From contig CAMCXT010000005.1 in the NCBI GenBank assembly GCA_945883545.1, positions 20,916 to 84,915 of the forward strand: a stretch of DNA of 64,000 bases, read 5' to 3'. A model generated the notes under the pieces. The model ran no database searches. It had not been told where the DNA came from and was given only the letters and a program-made list of their open reading frames with translations. The stretch is from Chitinophaga pinensis (GTDB taxonomy: Bacteria; Bacteroidota; Bacteroidia; M30B66). Made by a program: the position numbers and the translations under genes. This document shows positions 38,001 through 46,795 of the stretch, piece by piece (positions within the stretch are counted from its first letter, which is position 1; the number at the start of each line of letters is the position of its first letter).

Positions 38001-39662
38001 CATCCACAATGGTCAGGTGTTGGCCGCTCTGGCAAATTCCTTATCTTGAACGGAAATACAGTGACCGAGAAAACAGTATGGGCGCAAGATGTGGTTGTTT
38101 CTAACGGTAGAGAATATGTATTTAACCTATTCGCTCAAAACATTTTCGCTACTGCACCTTCTTCAATGAAGTTCGTACTTACACCGAACGATTTTATTTC
38201 TCCTGCGGTTGTATTCGGTACTTACACAGCAACAACTGGATTGAATGGTTGGTCGGAAGTAAGTGCTGTATTGAATTCTACTTACACTGGTTCTGCTAAA
38301 TTGAGCATCGTTTCTGATAACATTACTGCTTTCGGAAATGACTTCGGTATCGACGATATCTCTTTCATCGAAACTTGCCCAGTATCTTGCAGCCCAATTG
38401 AAGTAATTTCTTTCAACCAAGGCCCTGCTAGCGATTTGTTAAGCCCAGTTGCTGCTGAACGTTCGAATGCTAACGAAGCACTTGGTGCTCCAGAAAACAG
38501 CGATGCTGTTACTACTCCTGCTAACAACAATTTCGTTAGCCTTGGTTTTGGTGGTGAAATCGTGTTGAAATTCGGTTACCCAATTAAGAATGGTGCTGGA
38601 GATGATATCTTCGTAGTTGAAACGACTTTCAACAGCGCTAACGCTAACAACTGCAGCCGTTACCCTGAGAGAATCCGCGCTTACGCTTCACAAGACAATT
38701 GCAACTGGGTTTATCTTGGTGAAGGTTGTCAAGATACTTACTTCGATCTTCAAGGTTTGAATTGGGCACAGTATGTGAAAATTGTTGACATTTCTAACAA
38801 CAATTCATTCAACGGCCTAGTTGATGCTTACGATCTTGATGGTATCATCTGCTTGCACGGTGAAGAAACCAACCCAACTGCAACTGAACTAGTTTTTGGT
38901 TCAGCTCAAGATGTTGTTATTTACGAACCAGGCTTGCGTAAAAACGGATCTGCAATCGTTGCGAACCGTCGTGTTGCTGAAAATGCACTTGGAAATCCTC
39001 AAAATACAAACACTGTAAACTTTGTATCTCTTGGATTCGGTGGTTCTTTAGTTGTTAAATTCGACTACGTAGTATTCGATGCAGCTGGTGCTGATATCCA
39101 ATTGGTTGAAACATCTTACGGTAACCCATCTTGCGCTTCTTACCCTGAAAAAGCTCAGGTTGAAGGTTCACTTGATGGTAATACTTGGATCATGTTGAAC
39201 AGCGAAATCTGCTTAGATGGTTTAATCGACGTTGCTGCTGCTGGTGCAATTCAATACCTACGTGTTACTGACCGCACTTTGGCTAGCACAATGGGTGGAA
39301 CTGCTGATGCTTACGATGTTGATGGATTCGTAGTATTGAATGCTTGTGCTTCATCTCCTGCTCGTTTAGGTCAAATTGGTGATGACGTTCAAACTGCTGA
39401 TGAAGTAGTTTCAACTTCTGCTTACCCTAATCCATTCGAGAATGAATTGCAAGTGAGCATCGCTACTGGCGATCAAGACAAAGTGGTAACACTTACAGTA
39501 ATGAACAACCTTGGTCAAATTGTAATGGCTAAGCGTGTTAACGTTACACCTTCTAGCGAGACAATCGAAACACTTAATCTTGAAACTCTTCGTCGTGGAA
39601 TTTACCTCCTAAACGTTGAAACTCAAAATTCAGTTGAAACGATCAAAATTGTTAAGCAATAA
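35094..39662 (+). CDS. Giant T9SS type A surface protein with duplicated modules, probably highly expressed
   Basis: 1522 residues. After an N-terminal export segment (SLTWMMLVASFPMQSFA) come Ig-like repeats (ICVGGTTQLTANTSGF-type). Two related carbohydrate-binding-like modules lie at about 268-455 and 920-1098; both contain NGdF/NGNF, a YHP/FHP-W.GVG segment, and end in GNDFGLDDISF or GNDFGIDDISF. Two copies of a second module follow (about 1098-1256 and 1262-1420), both with FVSLGFGG and VDAYDLDGI or ADAYDVDGF. The T9SS tail starts SAYPNPFENELQV. Codon use is unlike its neighbours: CGT for Arg, AAC, TTC, GCT, ACT and GGT dominate, as in the most strongly expressed genes. A strong terminator follows. 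No enzyme motif is seen; it may be a major surface, adhesion or S-layer-like protein. Confidence 0.85.
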   Translation: MTKTGTKVQTPTRRTNPFNWMKSLTWMMLVASFPMQSFASNSENAVIMAPAAASANITGNLRICVGGTTQLTANTSGFTGSTSFTWRRNGVFMPGATTATITIDNPGSYTVTVSGGGQTATSEAVQVQAFRLKSLVQNACPGSTGNVNLVLLDNLGTADQITYSWSNGFNGQDLMGVPSGLYTVNATDINGCVATTSALVNNTIVNVSAGQDVSICAGGSVQLNASGASNYMWAPADGLSSDFIANPMASPTSTTTYTLTGYVNSGDLVTNGDFNQRNTSFYSDYAYVNSFAVGGYSTGTGLYPEGKYAVVPNRNDSNVTKFHPAFKGVGHNRGNAAGENDDFYMAINGSSTQGQIVWQQTVEVLPGTSYNFTTWIASINLGNLSRLRFKINNDVLGNQIVAPNTLNTWNQFFTTWNSGSNTTATISIINDNLILSGNDFGLDDISFSVACMATDQVTVTVLPALTGNSITCPAVTTFCLSGDAAEIVGSTPTGGNGSYTYQWEVSDDNQNFSSIDGATSANYNPVAVNATTYFRRKAMSGDCSIISNVCTVTIQGSISNNVLTAPSPTSFCASGNPGNIVGTELNNAGTATTTYMWESTTDGNEWFMIEGATAASYDPATINTTTSFRRIAKRGTCNSGASNVITFTVNSPPVVTIPAATARCGAGILTLEANATGTINWFAAAQGGQSLFTGSVYTVTVPSTTSYFVAATSNGCTSARTEVVATVNNAPSITSTTPGFTCGNGNAQVSAAASSGTVNWYFDAAGTQMIGAANSISVPVTASTSVYVGASENGCASGLTPVAITVGENTTATVAATACDTYTWALNGQTYTTSGAYAYASENAAGCTLTTTLNLTINNSGAETITATILAGESYSFFGQSITTAGTYTNNGVGANGCPFVTTLILTVEEDNNNGGPIACGENQIENGNFEAGNVDFTSDFTYKVNNPAVNTEMIPENTYSVGENANAYHPQWSGVGRSGKFLILNGNTVTEKTVWAQDVVVSNGREYVFNLFAQNIFATAPSSMKFVLTPNDFISPAVVFGTYTATTGLNGWSEVSAVLNSTYTGSAKLSIVSDNITAFGNDFGIDDISFIETCPVSCSPIEVISFNQGPASDLLSPVAAERSNANEALGAPENSDAVTTPANNNFVSLGFGGEIVLKFGYPIKNGAGDDIFVVETTFNSANANNCSRYPERIRAYASQDNCNWVYLGEGCQDTYFDLQGLNWAQYVKIVDISNNNSFNGLVDAYDLDGIICLHGEETNPTATELVFGSAQDVVIYEPGLRKNGSAIVANRRVAENALGNPQNTNTVNFVSLGFGGSLVVKFDYVVFDAAGADIQLVETSYGNPSCASYPEKAQVEGSLDGNTWIMLNSEICLDGLIDVAAAGAIQYLRVTDRTLASTMGGTADAYDVDGFVVLNACASSPARLGQIGDDVQTADEVVSTSAYPNPFENELQVSIATGDQDKVVTLTVMNNLGQIVMAKRVNVTPSSETIETLNLETLRRGIYLLNVETQNSVETIKIVKQ

Positions 39663-39687
39663 TTAGAATCTCTAATTGATTTGAAAG

Positions 39688-39717
39688 GCAGCCCTCAAAA
39701 GGGGCTGCTTTTTTTTT
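39688..39717 (+). terminator. Rho-independent terminator of the large surface protein gene
   Basis: GCAGCCC (39688-39694) pairs with GGGCTGC (39702-39708), followed by nine T (39709-39717). Confidence 0.92.
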
Positions 39718-39752
39718 GCGCAAAAGTCAAATAATCATTTTCCACCTTTCAT

Positions 39753-39989
39753 CCCCGCACTGAAGTCCGAGACTAATGGCAATGTCCGTGATTTCTCATT
39801 GCAACCTCGGACTATAGTCCGAGGCTAATGATGCCCAAGGTTTTTCCTGTTCCCTCTGGACTTTAGTCCGAGGGTATTGATACTCGGTGACAAAGGGCTT
39901 CTGTGTTTCCTATCCCCCCGGACTGAAGTCCGGGGCTGCGCGCAAATTACGTGGGCTTCACCCGCATCCTCGGACTTTAGTCCGAGGAT
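39753..39989. repeat. Cluster of five palindromic repeats (core CGGACTnnAGTCCG)
   Basis: Copies at 39753-39772 (one core mismatch), 39805-39824, 39852-39874, 39916-39935 and 39966-39989. Cores are CGGACT-TA/TT/GA-AGTCCG, while the outer pairs vary with complementarity kept (CCTC/GAGG, CCCC/GGGG, ATCCTC/GAGGAT). Spacers are 28-42 bases and not similar enough to be CRISPR repeats. The last copy overlaps the 3' end of the glycosyltransferase gene, giving its last codons and stop. Same family as 9395-9560. Confidence 0.88.
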
Positions 39990-41293
39990 AGGACCCTCAC
40001 CAACTCCTGCGTCAACGTCACTCTTGAAAACTTATCCACTCCACCTGTCGTTCCCGATTCACCCGATTTCCAACGCTCATAAAGCGACCAAACAGCTTTT
40101 TTCATGGCAACAGGATCACCAAATGGAACTACCTCTCCAGCTTTGCAATCACGGATTACCTCAGCAGCTTGCCCATCAGTAGGTCCAACCATTAATACCG
40201 GTCGGCCGGACGCCAAGTACTCGAACATTTTCCCAGTGAGCGTAGCTTTCGGAGAGAAAAAGCCCTTCTCCTCTGCCCCATAATTATTGATAGAAAGAAA
40301 TAAAACAGCAGCACTTTTTTGTTCAGCTATAATATCTCCATGAGGCAAATAATCAATCCATTCGGTACGTGAATTGAGGCCTTCAACTTCGATGTTTTCT
40401 CGAATACTGATGTCATTTTTACCTATTAATCGAATTACACAATCATTCGAAAAGGCTTGATTTTCCTCGCACAATGATCTTATTGCTTGCCACAATTCTG
40501 GCTGATTTCTTCGGTTATTCAAACTGCCTGTGTGCACTATCGAGAATTTCCCATCATTTCGCAATTTATCGGCTGAAATTGCAAAATCATCTGGATCGAA
40601 ACCGTTGGTAATCGTGTGAACAGGCGTTTTTGTTTTGGAAACAAATTCCTCACGCATAAAATCGCTCACCACAGTAATTACATCGGCTTCATCCAAAACT
40701 GCTTTTTCGAGTTTCGCATTTCTATTTGCCGCATAGGCACTCATCTTTAGATCACCCGCGAAATCGATATTCGTCCATGGATCTCGAAAATCTGCCAACC
40801 ATGGAATATTTTTTTTGCGACGAATTTTCCGTGCAATTAAATGCATACTGTGCGGCGGACCCGTTGATACGATTGCATCGACGTTATTTGATTCCAACCA
40901 ATTTAAAAGGAATTTTGCAGATGGTTTAATCCAAAAACAGCGTGCATCGGGAATAAAAATATTTCCGCGCAGCCAAAGCGACATTTCTTGCGCAAACGAT
41001 TTCCCTTTTTTCTCTTGCAAAAATCCCGAAACAACACGCTCATTTCTCTTCTGTCCGATGAAGCGTTTGTACAACTGATAAGGCTCCCAGATTGGATGTT
41101 TAAGAATCTCAATGCCCTCAGGAACATCCTTTTCGAGCGAATTATCGAGCACAGGATATTCGGGATTTTCGGCTGTATACACGATCGGTTCCCATCCGAA
41201 TTGGCGGAGATACTTCACGAACTTCAACCAACGTTGAACCCCAGCACCACCCGACGGCGGCCAATAATAAGTGAGGATAAGCACTTTCTTCAC
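39977..41293 (-). CDS. Glycosyltransferase (GT4-like) ending inside a palindromic repeat
   Basis: 438 residues, start GTG at 41293 giving KKVLILTYYWPPSGGAGVQRW, a common opening of this group. Further landmarks: STGPPHSMHLIARKI, WLADFRDPWTNIDF, TITNGFDPDDF, FSIVHTGSLNNRRNQ and GKMFEYLASGRPVLMVGPTDG, with the donor-site Glu. Predicted to act in surface glycan synthesis. The last residues and the TAA come from the palindrome at 39966-39989, so the C-terminus may have been altered when that repeat arrived. Confidence 0.87.
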   Translation of the reverse strand: MKKVLILTYYWPPSGGAGVQRWLKFVKYLRQFGWEPIVYTAENPEYPVLDNSLEKDVPEGIEILKHPIWEPYQLYKRFIGQKRNERVVSGFLQEKKGKSFAQEMSLWLRGNIFIPDARCFWIKPSAKFLLNWLESNNVDAIVSTGPPHSMHLIARKIRRKKNIPWLADFRDPWTNIDFAGDLKMSAYAANRNAKLEKAVLDEADVITVVSDFMREEFVSKTKTPVHTITNGFDPDDFAISADKLRNDGKFSIVHTGSLNNRRNQPELWQAIRSLCEENQAFSNDCVIRLIGKNDISIRENIEVEGLNSRTEWIDYLPHGDIIAEQKSAAVLFLSINNYGAEEKGFFSPKATLTGKMFEYLASGRPVLMVGPTDGQAAEVIRDCKAGEVVPFGDPVAMKKAVWSLYERWKSGESGTTGGVDKFSRVTLTQELVRVLSSD

Positions 41294-41535
41294 GCTACAA
41301 AGATGACATTCCGAAATTGATTAACAAGCGAAAAAGCAATAAAAATGAAGATTGTCATTTGATTTTAGGTTTCGCTATTGTAAGGCTTTTGTCGTGAGAT
41401 AATGGATTCGAACAACAGACTTTCCCGACAGATTTTCGGGATACATCGTTAAACATATCAATCACGATCCAATTTTAGAATTGTTTTTTGATTGCGAATT
41501 CTTCGTAGAACTCTTAAATACTGTTTAACAAACAA

Positions 41536-42908
41536 TTAATCATTAAAAACAATCATTTTCAAATTGTTTTTCTTTAAAAAACCTCTTATAAGCAAATCAG
41601 AGTCTGGATAAAAAATACTTTTTTTAACGTATTCTTTACATTCATTAAATGAATACAATGTGCTCGTTTGGTCAATATAGCCGCTACCATAATAGTGCCC
41701 ATCTTCAACAACTACGATACTTTTTTCATCACTATTTTTCCCTTTATCAATAAGAATAAAGTTTTTATTTCTAAATATAATTTCCTCTATTATTTTATTT
41801 GCTCGCTTATTATACATTAAATGATCTTCTTCGTCAACACAAATACCTCTGCATTTTTTAAGCTGATGGTTAAAGCAAATGGAAGTATCCTTTGTAAGGT
41901 GACAGTATCTCAAGCAAAGTTCGTTGTTATCTACCCATCTCTCCAAAGTTTCGCGGGCACTTGAATGACTTGTAAAACAAAGAAGCGGGTTTTCAGAGTC
42001 TTCCAACAAACCAATTTTGAAATTGATAATACTATTCTCATCTGTATAATAATCAATGGTATGCGTATAGATATCTGCTTTGCGCATTCGATTGTATAGT
42101 GGTTTGTGTTTTTTAATTTCTTCTGATTCATGAAGTAAGGCAATAAGCTCGCTTCCTGTTTCAATAAAATCAACATTCATTAAATCATTCAACATTTTCT
42201 TGCCTTTATTTTCTTTGCTGTTAAAATGGCTTAAAGCCCTATTATACATGTTGATACTTTTACCTATGTAAACTATTTCTTGATCTTTGTTTAAAAAGTA
42301 ATAAACCCCACATGTTTCAGGTAGTTTATTTAAAATATACTGTTTGATTTTGTCAATGCGCGTGGTCATTAATTCATCAACCCCTTGATTTCTATATTGA
42401 GGATTTGATGATTTTAAATCAAGTAACAGGTTAAATAATTTTGCTGTTGCTAAAGCATCTCCCTCAGCTCTGTGCCTACTTTCAATTTCGATACCAATAC
42501 TTTCGCATAGTCTGCCTAGGCTGTATGATTGTTTACCAGGCATCAGTTTCCTGCTTAATCTAACAGTGCATAAAGTTTCTCGCTTGAATTTATAACCCAA
42601 ACTGGCAAATTCTTCTTTTATAAATCCGTAATCAAAATTCACATTGTGCGCAACGAAAATTCTACCTTTTGTTAAATCGATTATCTTACTTGCAATTTCA
42701 TGAAATCTTGGTGCATCTGCAACCATCTCATTGGATATGCCCGTTAATCGAGTGAAGCTTGGACCTATATAACACCCTGGATAATTAATGATGTGAACAC
42801 TTCCGTTACTTGGAGGCCATCATGAAGAACAACACAAATCTCCGTTATTCGACTTTTTTCATAATCAAATTTACCTCCACAGGTCTCGATATCAATAATA
42901 GCAAACAT
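41536..42908 (-). pseudogene. DnaQ-like exonuclease / GIY-YIG nuclease fusion with one frameshift
   Basis: The continuous open frame (41536-42726) begins at VADAPRFHE and encodes the second half of a DEDDh exonuclease (VAHNVNFDYGFI, HRAEGDALATAKL), a GIY-YIG domain (CGVYYFL...EIVYIGKSINMYNR) and a UvrC/Cho-like C-terminal part (LRYCHLTKDTSICF). Upstream, another frame starting at the ATG at 42908 reads MFAIIDIETCGGKFDYEKSR, the missing beginning with the catalytic D-x-E. The two frames join if one base is added near 42781-42790 (giving ..SLINPGCYIGPSF). So either the gene carries a 1-base deletion or the assembly has an error. Intact it would be ~457 residues, a known Bacteroidota architecture probably acting in DNA repair. 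Confidence 0.85.
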
Positions 42909-42960
42909 TCATTCGCTTATTAACAGCACAATGGGTAAATAAAATATCTTTCAAACTGTA

Positions 42961-44121
42961 TCATTTAACTGAAATCAAAGAAGCAACGATTTTAGCTTTA
43001 TCCACTAAATCTTTAACATCCTCTTTCCCAAATGCCAGCGCAACGGCCATTCTTCTGTGAAGTCTCGTTGATGGTTTTCCGAATATTTTAAAGTCTGTAT
43101 TGGGCAATATCGCTGCTTGCTCTAACCCTGAAAAAACAGGGGAATTGGTATTTTCACCCGTAGCTAAAATCACAGCACTCGCACCATTTTTCTCCAAGGT
43201 AATTTCGTGAATAGGGATTTCTAAAATAGCTCTTGCATGTAATTCAAACTCAGAGAAATTTTGTGTGTTTCCTAAAGTCACCATGCCTGTATCATGAGGG
43301 CGGGGTGATAATTCTGAAAAATAAACACCCTCTTTTGTTACAAAAAATTCAACACCCCAAAGACCAGTTCCTCCAAGAGCTTTTGTAATATCCGCCGCCA
43401 TTTTTTTAGCTTCATTCAAATGATCGGGGTTCATCGGCATGGGCTGCCAACTTTCTTGATAATCTCCTCTTTCTTGTCTGTGCCCAATGGGAGGGCAAAA
43501 AAGAGTTTCGCCATTTTTTTGAGTAACAGTTAATAGGGTAATTTCATAGTCAAAATCGATAAATCCTTCCACAATTACCTCTAATAAATCTCCACGAGAA
43601 CCTTCGAGCGCATATTTCCATGCTTTTTCGATATCTCCTTCTGTTTTAATTACGGATTGTCCTTTCCCAGAACTCGACATTAAAGGTTTTACAACGCAAG
43701 GGATTCCAGTAACTTTTACACCTTCTACTAGTTCCTCATAAGAAGAAGCATATCTATAAGTTGCGGTTCTAACACCTAATTCTATAGCAGCTAAATCACG
43801 AATAGCTTTGCGATTCATGGTAAAATTTGCCGCTTTTGCGCTTGGAACAACCTTGATTCCTTGCTTTTCATAATCAAAAAATCGCTCCGTACGAATTGCT
43901 TCAATCTCCGGAACAATGATATCGGGTTGATGTTTCGCAACAAGTGCATCTAATAGAGCACCATTCAACATATCAATTACCTCAAATTCCTGAGAAACTT
44001 GCATTGCAGGTGCATTTGCATAGCTATCAACAGCAATTACATGTTGTCCTAAACGTTGACAAGCAATGACGAATTCTTTACCAAGTTCTCCCGATCCTAA
44101 GAGCATTATTTTCTTTCTCAT
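42961..44121 (-). CDS. purT: Formate-dependent phosphoribosylglycinamide formyltransferase
   Basis: 386-residue ATP-grasp enzyme using formate and ATP to formylate GAR in purine synthesis. Hallmarks: [22 protein letters not shown] at the start, [37 protein letters not shown], and [27 protein letters not shown]. Length is typical. A TATTTTTG promoter element lies only 5 bases before the ATG, so the message may be leaderless. Monocistronic by appearance. Confidence 0.96.
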   Translation of the reverse strand: MRKKIMLLGSGELGKEFVIACQRLGQHVIAVDSYANAPAMQVSQEFEVIDMLNGALLDALVAKHQPDIIVPEIEAIRTERFFDYEKQGIKVVPSAKAANFTMNRKAIRDLAAIELGVRTATYRYASSYEELVEGVKVTGIPCVVKPLMSSSGKGQSVIKTEGDIEKAWKYALEGSRGDLLEVIVEGFIDFDYEITLLTVTQKNGETLFCPPIGHRQERGDYQESWQPMPMNPDHLNEAKKMAADITKALGGTGLWGVEFFVTKEGVYFSELSPRPHDTGMVTLGNTQNFSEFELHARAILEIPIHEITLEKNGASAVILATGENTNSPVFSGLEQAAILPNTDFKIFGKPSTRLHRRMAVALAFGKEDVKDLVDKAKIVASLISVK

Positions 44122-44125
44122 ACAG

Positions 44126-44133
44126 CAAAAATA
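44126..44133 (-). promoter_or_regulatory. -7 element (TATTTTTG) immediately before purT
   Basis: A full TAnnTTTG match on the minus strand ending 5 bases from the purT ATG; transcription would start at or next to the A of the start codon. Confidence 0.45.
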
Positions 44134-44242
44134 AAAGAAGTATCCTAAAATAAACAGAATATAATTTTATGCTTGATTGTATTGAAAAAACGGGACACAT
44201 GAGGAATCCAAAAACCAATCTTCAAACAAGCCCATACCTTCT

Positions 44243-44340
44243 AGAGGCCATTTTTACGGAGGCCTATCTCCGGCTATCCGCTGTAGGTTGGTTCCGCAAG
44301 CTACACCAACGCTACACGCTTCTATCCGGGGCAGGGCAGG
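44243..44340. repeat. GC-rich structured intergenic element with a variable-looking inner hairpin
   Basis: Stands out by GC content in a 434-base AT-rich gap. Outer parts CCGGCTATCCGCTG (44270-44283) and CGCTTCTATCCGGGGC (from 44317) flank an inner inverted repeat: TGTAGGTTGG (44282-44291) against CCAAC-G-CTACA (44306-44316). A second pair, GAGGCC and GGCCT, lies at 44244-44264. I recall similar flanks (GGAT.GAAGCG..., ...ACAGCGGA.AGCC) around differing hairpins in many Flavobacteriia intergenic regions; that is memory, not a search. The rest of the gap (44134-44242, 44341-44555) shows nothing I can name. Confidence 0.6.
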
Positions 44341-44555
44341 AAAACTGATTGAAGTATTTAGGAACAATTGAGCATTTCAATCATTCGAATTCTATGATCT
44401 ATCAAATATTCACTATTCACACTTTCTAGATATCAAAATTACATGATTAATTCTACCGTTATATCTAGCTTACAAATCAATTAAAAAACTGAAATGAATC
44501 TGCTGTCTCATTTTCTTATTCAGGCAGAGTGAGCATACTCATCTAGTTTTTATTT

Positions 44556-45053
44556 TTAATGCACTGTATAATTGAATTTGATAATTATATTTCCGTTGGT
44601 AATAGAGATTACATTAGAGCCACCTTGATTTACAGGATTAAATGTTCCTGTGGCAATTGTTTCAGCAGAACTAAGCAAATCATCATCAATGAATTGGTAT
44701 TTCCATTCTTCATTAGTAAATTGAATGCTACTTGTAGGCGTTAAAGTTACTGCCGATTGATCATATTGTAAATCGGTAGAAAAATCATACCCAGAACTTG
44801 TGCTTTTTCCGAAATTCATCCTTAAATCCGGACCTGTTCCATCAATATCCCAAGGATCACCATTCGGATTGTTGGTCGAAACGCCTGAAATATCAATCGT
44901 TGAAGAGTATCGGAAAACACAACCTGAATTTTTATCGGCTTCAGAATCATAATTGTTAGCATTGGTGTCTGTGCAACCCTCTTTATTATCGCACCCAACA
45001 AGGCCTAAAAGCGCAGCAGCGAAAATGACTAGTACTAATTTACTTTTCTTCAT
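44556..45053 (-). CDS. Small lipoprotein with a GCTD...C motif, function unknown
   Basis: 165 residues: signal MKKSKLVLVIFAAALLGLVG and lipobox LVGC. Directly after it comes CTDTNANNYDSEADKNSGC, a short Cys-flanked Asp/Asn-rich loop common in Bacteroidota secreted proteins and resembling a calcium-binding loop. A second Asp-rich stretch (NPNGDPWDIDGTGPDLRM) may bind calcium too, as in C2-like beta-sandwiches; this is inference. The rest is beta-rich. A TAATTTTG promoter element lies 33 bases upstream. Confidence 0.75.
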   Translation of the reverse strand: MKKSKLVLVIFAAALLGLVGCDNKEGCTDTNANNYDSEADKNSGCVFRYSSTIDISGVSTNNPNGDPWDIDGTGPDLRMNFGKSTSSGYDFSTDLQYDQSAVTLTPTSSIQFTNEEWKYQFIDDDLLSSAETIATGTFNPVNQGGSNVISITNGNIIIKFNYTVH

Positions 45054-45086
45054 CTTTTTAAATTTCTTTAATGATTAATTATTTTA

Positions 45087-45094
45087 CAAAATTA
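45087..45094 (-). promoter_or_regulatory. -7 element (TAATTTTG) for the small lipoprotein gene
   Basis: A full TAnnTTTG match on the minus strand, 33 bases before the ATG at 45053. Confidence 0.45.
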
Positions 45095-45246
45095 GACTCA
45101 ATTTAATTCTTGATAATTACACGATTATTTTATTAAATTATAAAATCCTCATATTTAATTCGCAGCCAAATGAAATCCGAACCTCTGCAAAATTCGTTTC
45201 CGATTTACATTCTCCTTGCTGTTAAATATCCATTCTCCTTACCGCT

Positions 45247-45903
45247 ATGAAAAACGCATCCTCTACCCTAGCCCTTGCTTTTATCCTAGTAGCCGGATTG
45301 GCAATTCTTAGCGCAGGTTGTGGCAGTAATACTTCAGCTTCTAACGAAGAAAGCGAAAGCCTGCAAACCGAAGCACAAAACGAGGAACCAAACGAACAAT
45401 CAACAGGATCAAAGTTACTGGTGTTGATTCCAGGTGAACTGGAAATAGGAATTCCTGAAGGGGTGAATGAAAAAGAACACAAAAAAGGAGCTTCAGAAGA
45501 TAGTCTGTTTTTTGAGCTTGAAATGGGCGTTAACCCAATGGATCTTGAATTTGGCATGATTAAAAACTCCGATGAAAACCTCAGCCTCGAACAAATGGAG
45601 GAACAATCCCTTTTCATAAGCGATGAAGGAAAAACATACGAGCATGAATCGGGGAAAAAGTATCGCTCACAATGGTATGCATTGCCCTATGTAATGGAAA
45701 GAAAATTCCGACTAACGACTTATAAAGATGACAATGATTATTCGACCTTAGAAGATGATGCAAAAGCAAATGGAAATGCTGGGTTGCAGGAAAATCAAAC
45801 ATTATCGGCCAATACGAACCGATACGACATACGATTCATTACCCAAGAAGCTGGGAAGCCTCGCGCTTTTGTGATTGTGCTAAACTTAACAGTAGGATGT
45901 TAA
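45247..45903 (+). CDS. Hypothetical lipoprotein
   Basis: 218 residues with signal and lipobox (ALAFILVAGLAILSAGC), then an acidic Glu/Ser/Asn linker (NEESESLQTEAQNEEPNEQ) and a mixed domain with GELEIGIPEGVNEKEHKKG, EHESGKKYRSQWYALPYVM and DIRFITQEAGKPRAFVIV. I do not recognise the domain. Its start resembles the decayed lipoprotein at 57193 (MKN..., ..GLI.FS.GC.SN), which may be a relative. Flanked by genes on the opposite strand, so probably transcribed alone. Confidence 0.7.
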   Translation: MKNASSTLALAFILVAGLAILSAGCGSNTSASNEESESLQTEAQNEEPNEQSTGSKLLVLIPGELEIGIPEGVNEKEHKKGASEDSLFFELEMGVNPMDLEFGMIKNSDENLSLEQMEEQSLFISDEGKTYEHESGKKYRSQWYALPYVMERKFRLTTYKDDNDYSTLEDDAKANGNAGLQENQTLSANTNRYDIRFITQEAGKPRAFVIVLNLTVGC

Positions 45904-45939
45904 ATTAAAACTGAGAGTTGAAAATTAAATAACCTCCAA

Positions 45940-46773
45940 TTAAGCTTCCAACAAACCTGCAATCTCAAACTTCTGCATTTTCATAAAGGTTTCAACCACC
46001 TTGTCGCGCTTCGATGGATCAGCCATGAGTTGAGGGAGTATTGATGGAATAATTTGCCATGAAACACCATAACGGTCAACCAACCAGCCACACATTTGGT
46101 ATTGTCCACCAGAACCAAGTTCTGACCAGAAATGATCGATCTGTTCCTGCGTATCGCATTCTACAACAAAGCTGTTTCCGGGTCCGAACTGAAAATCATG
46201 ATGCTCTGTGCTACTCATCGAATTAAAGATGTAGTCATGAAGCTTAAACTGAGCAAAAAGCAAGGCTCCATCAGGCATGCCGGCTTGTGGAGGATGCGGT
46301 GCTTCCATTAAAATCATCGAAGGTTCGAAAATTCGCGTGTAATGCCATACTGCTTCTGCTACAACATGACCTTGTGGCTGTGAAAACAACAAGGCTGGAA
46401 CAATCTTTTGGGCAGATCGAATCGGATCAACATCCAATTGCCAACTCACCCCAAATTGATCTATCACCCAAGCATAGCGGCGCGTCCACGGATAAGATCC
46501 GATTGGCATCAAAATAGATCCATTGGCAGTAAATGCAGCATACACGCGCTCGATTTCTTCATCAGAGCCACAATACACAAAGTATGAAATGGCGGCATTT
46601 GCATGATACATAGGCCCACCATTGAGCAACATCATTTTTGTACCACGAATAGAAAGTGAAACCACCATCGGATTCTCACTTAACCGCTCTGCATCAGGAA
46701 AAACTTCTTGGTAAAACGCAGCAGCTTGTTCTGCTTGATTGTTGAACCAAATACAAGGATAAATTGAAAGCAT
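45940..46773 (-). CDS. Two-domain VOC-superfamily (PhnB/glyoxalase-like) protein
   Basis: 277 residues made of two VOC-type halves (about 1-120 and 124-270). Both contain the PhnB-like pattern: PCIWFNNQAEQAAAFYQEVFP, FVYCGSDEEIERVYAAF and YAWVIDQFGVSWQLDVDP in the first; FVVECDTQEQIDHFWSEL and CGWLVDRYGVSWQIIP in the second. Related proteins are often labelled 3-demethylubiquinone methyltransferase-like, but no methyltransferase motif exists; the substrate is unknown. The second half has a more degenerate metal-ligand pattern. Confidence 0.85.
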   Translation of the reverse strand: MLSIYPCIWFNNQAEQAAAFYQEVFPDAERLSENPMVVSLSIRGTKMMLLNGGPMYHANAAISYFVYCGSDEEIERVYAAFTANGSILMPIGSYPWTRRYAWVIDQFGVSWQLDVDPIRSAQKIVPALLFSQPQGHVVAEAVWHYTRIFEPSMILMEAPHPPQAGMPDGALLFAQFKLHDYIFNSMSSTEHHDFQFGPGNSFVVECDTQEQIDHFWSELGSGGQYQMCGWLVDRYGVSWQIIPSILPQLMADPSKRDKVVETFMKMQKFEIAGLLEA

Positions 46774-46795
46774 AATGCAAAAAGAAGTTTATTTT

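Noticed and set aside
39753..39989. Regularly spaced repeats as a CRISPR array
   Set aside because: Repeats are short palindromes with changing ends, spacers are uneven, and no cas gene is present.
41400..41480. tRNA-like sequence on the minus strand (GTTCGAATCC with a nearby small hairpin)
   Set aside because: The T-loop-like motif is there, but its stem does not pair, no acceptor stem or CCA could be found and the anticodon arm is missing. At most a decayed fragment.
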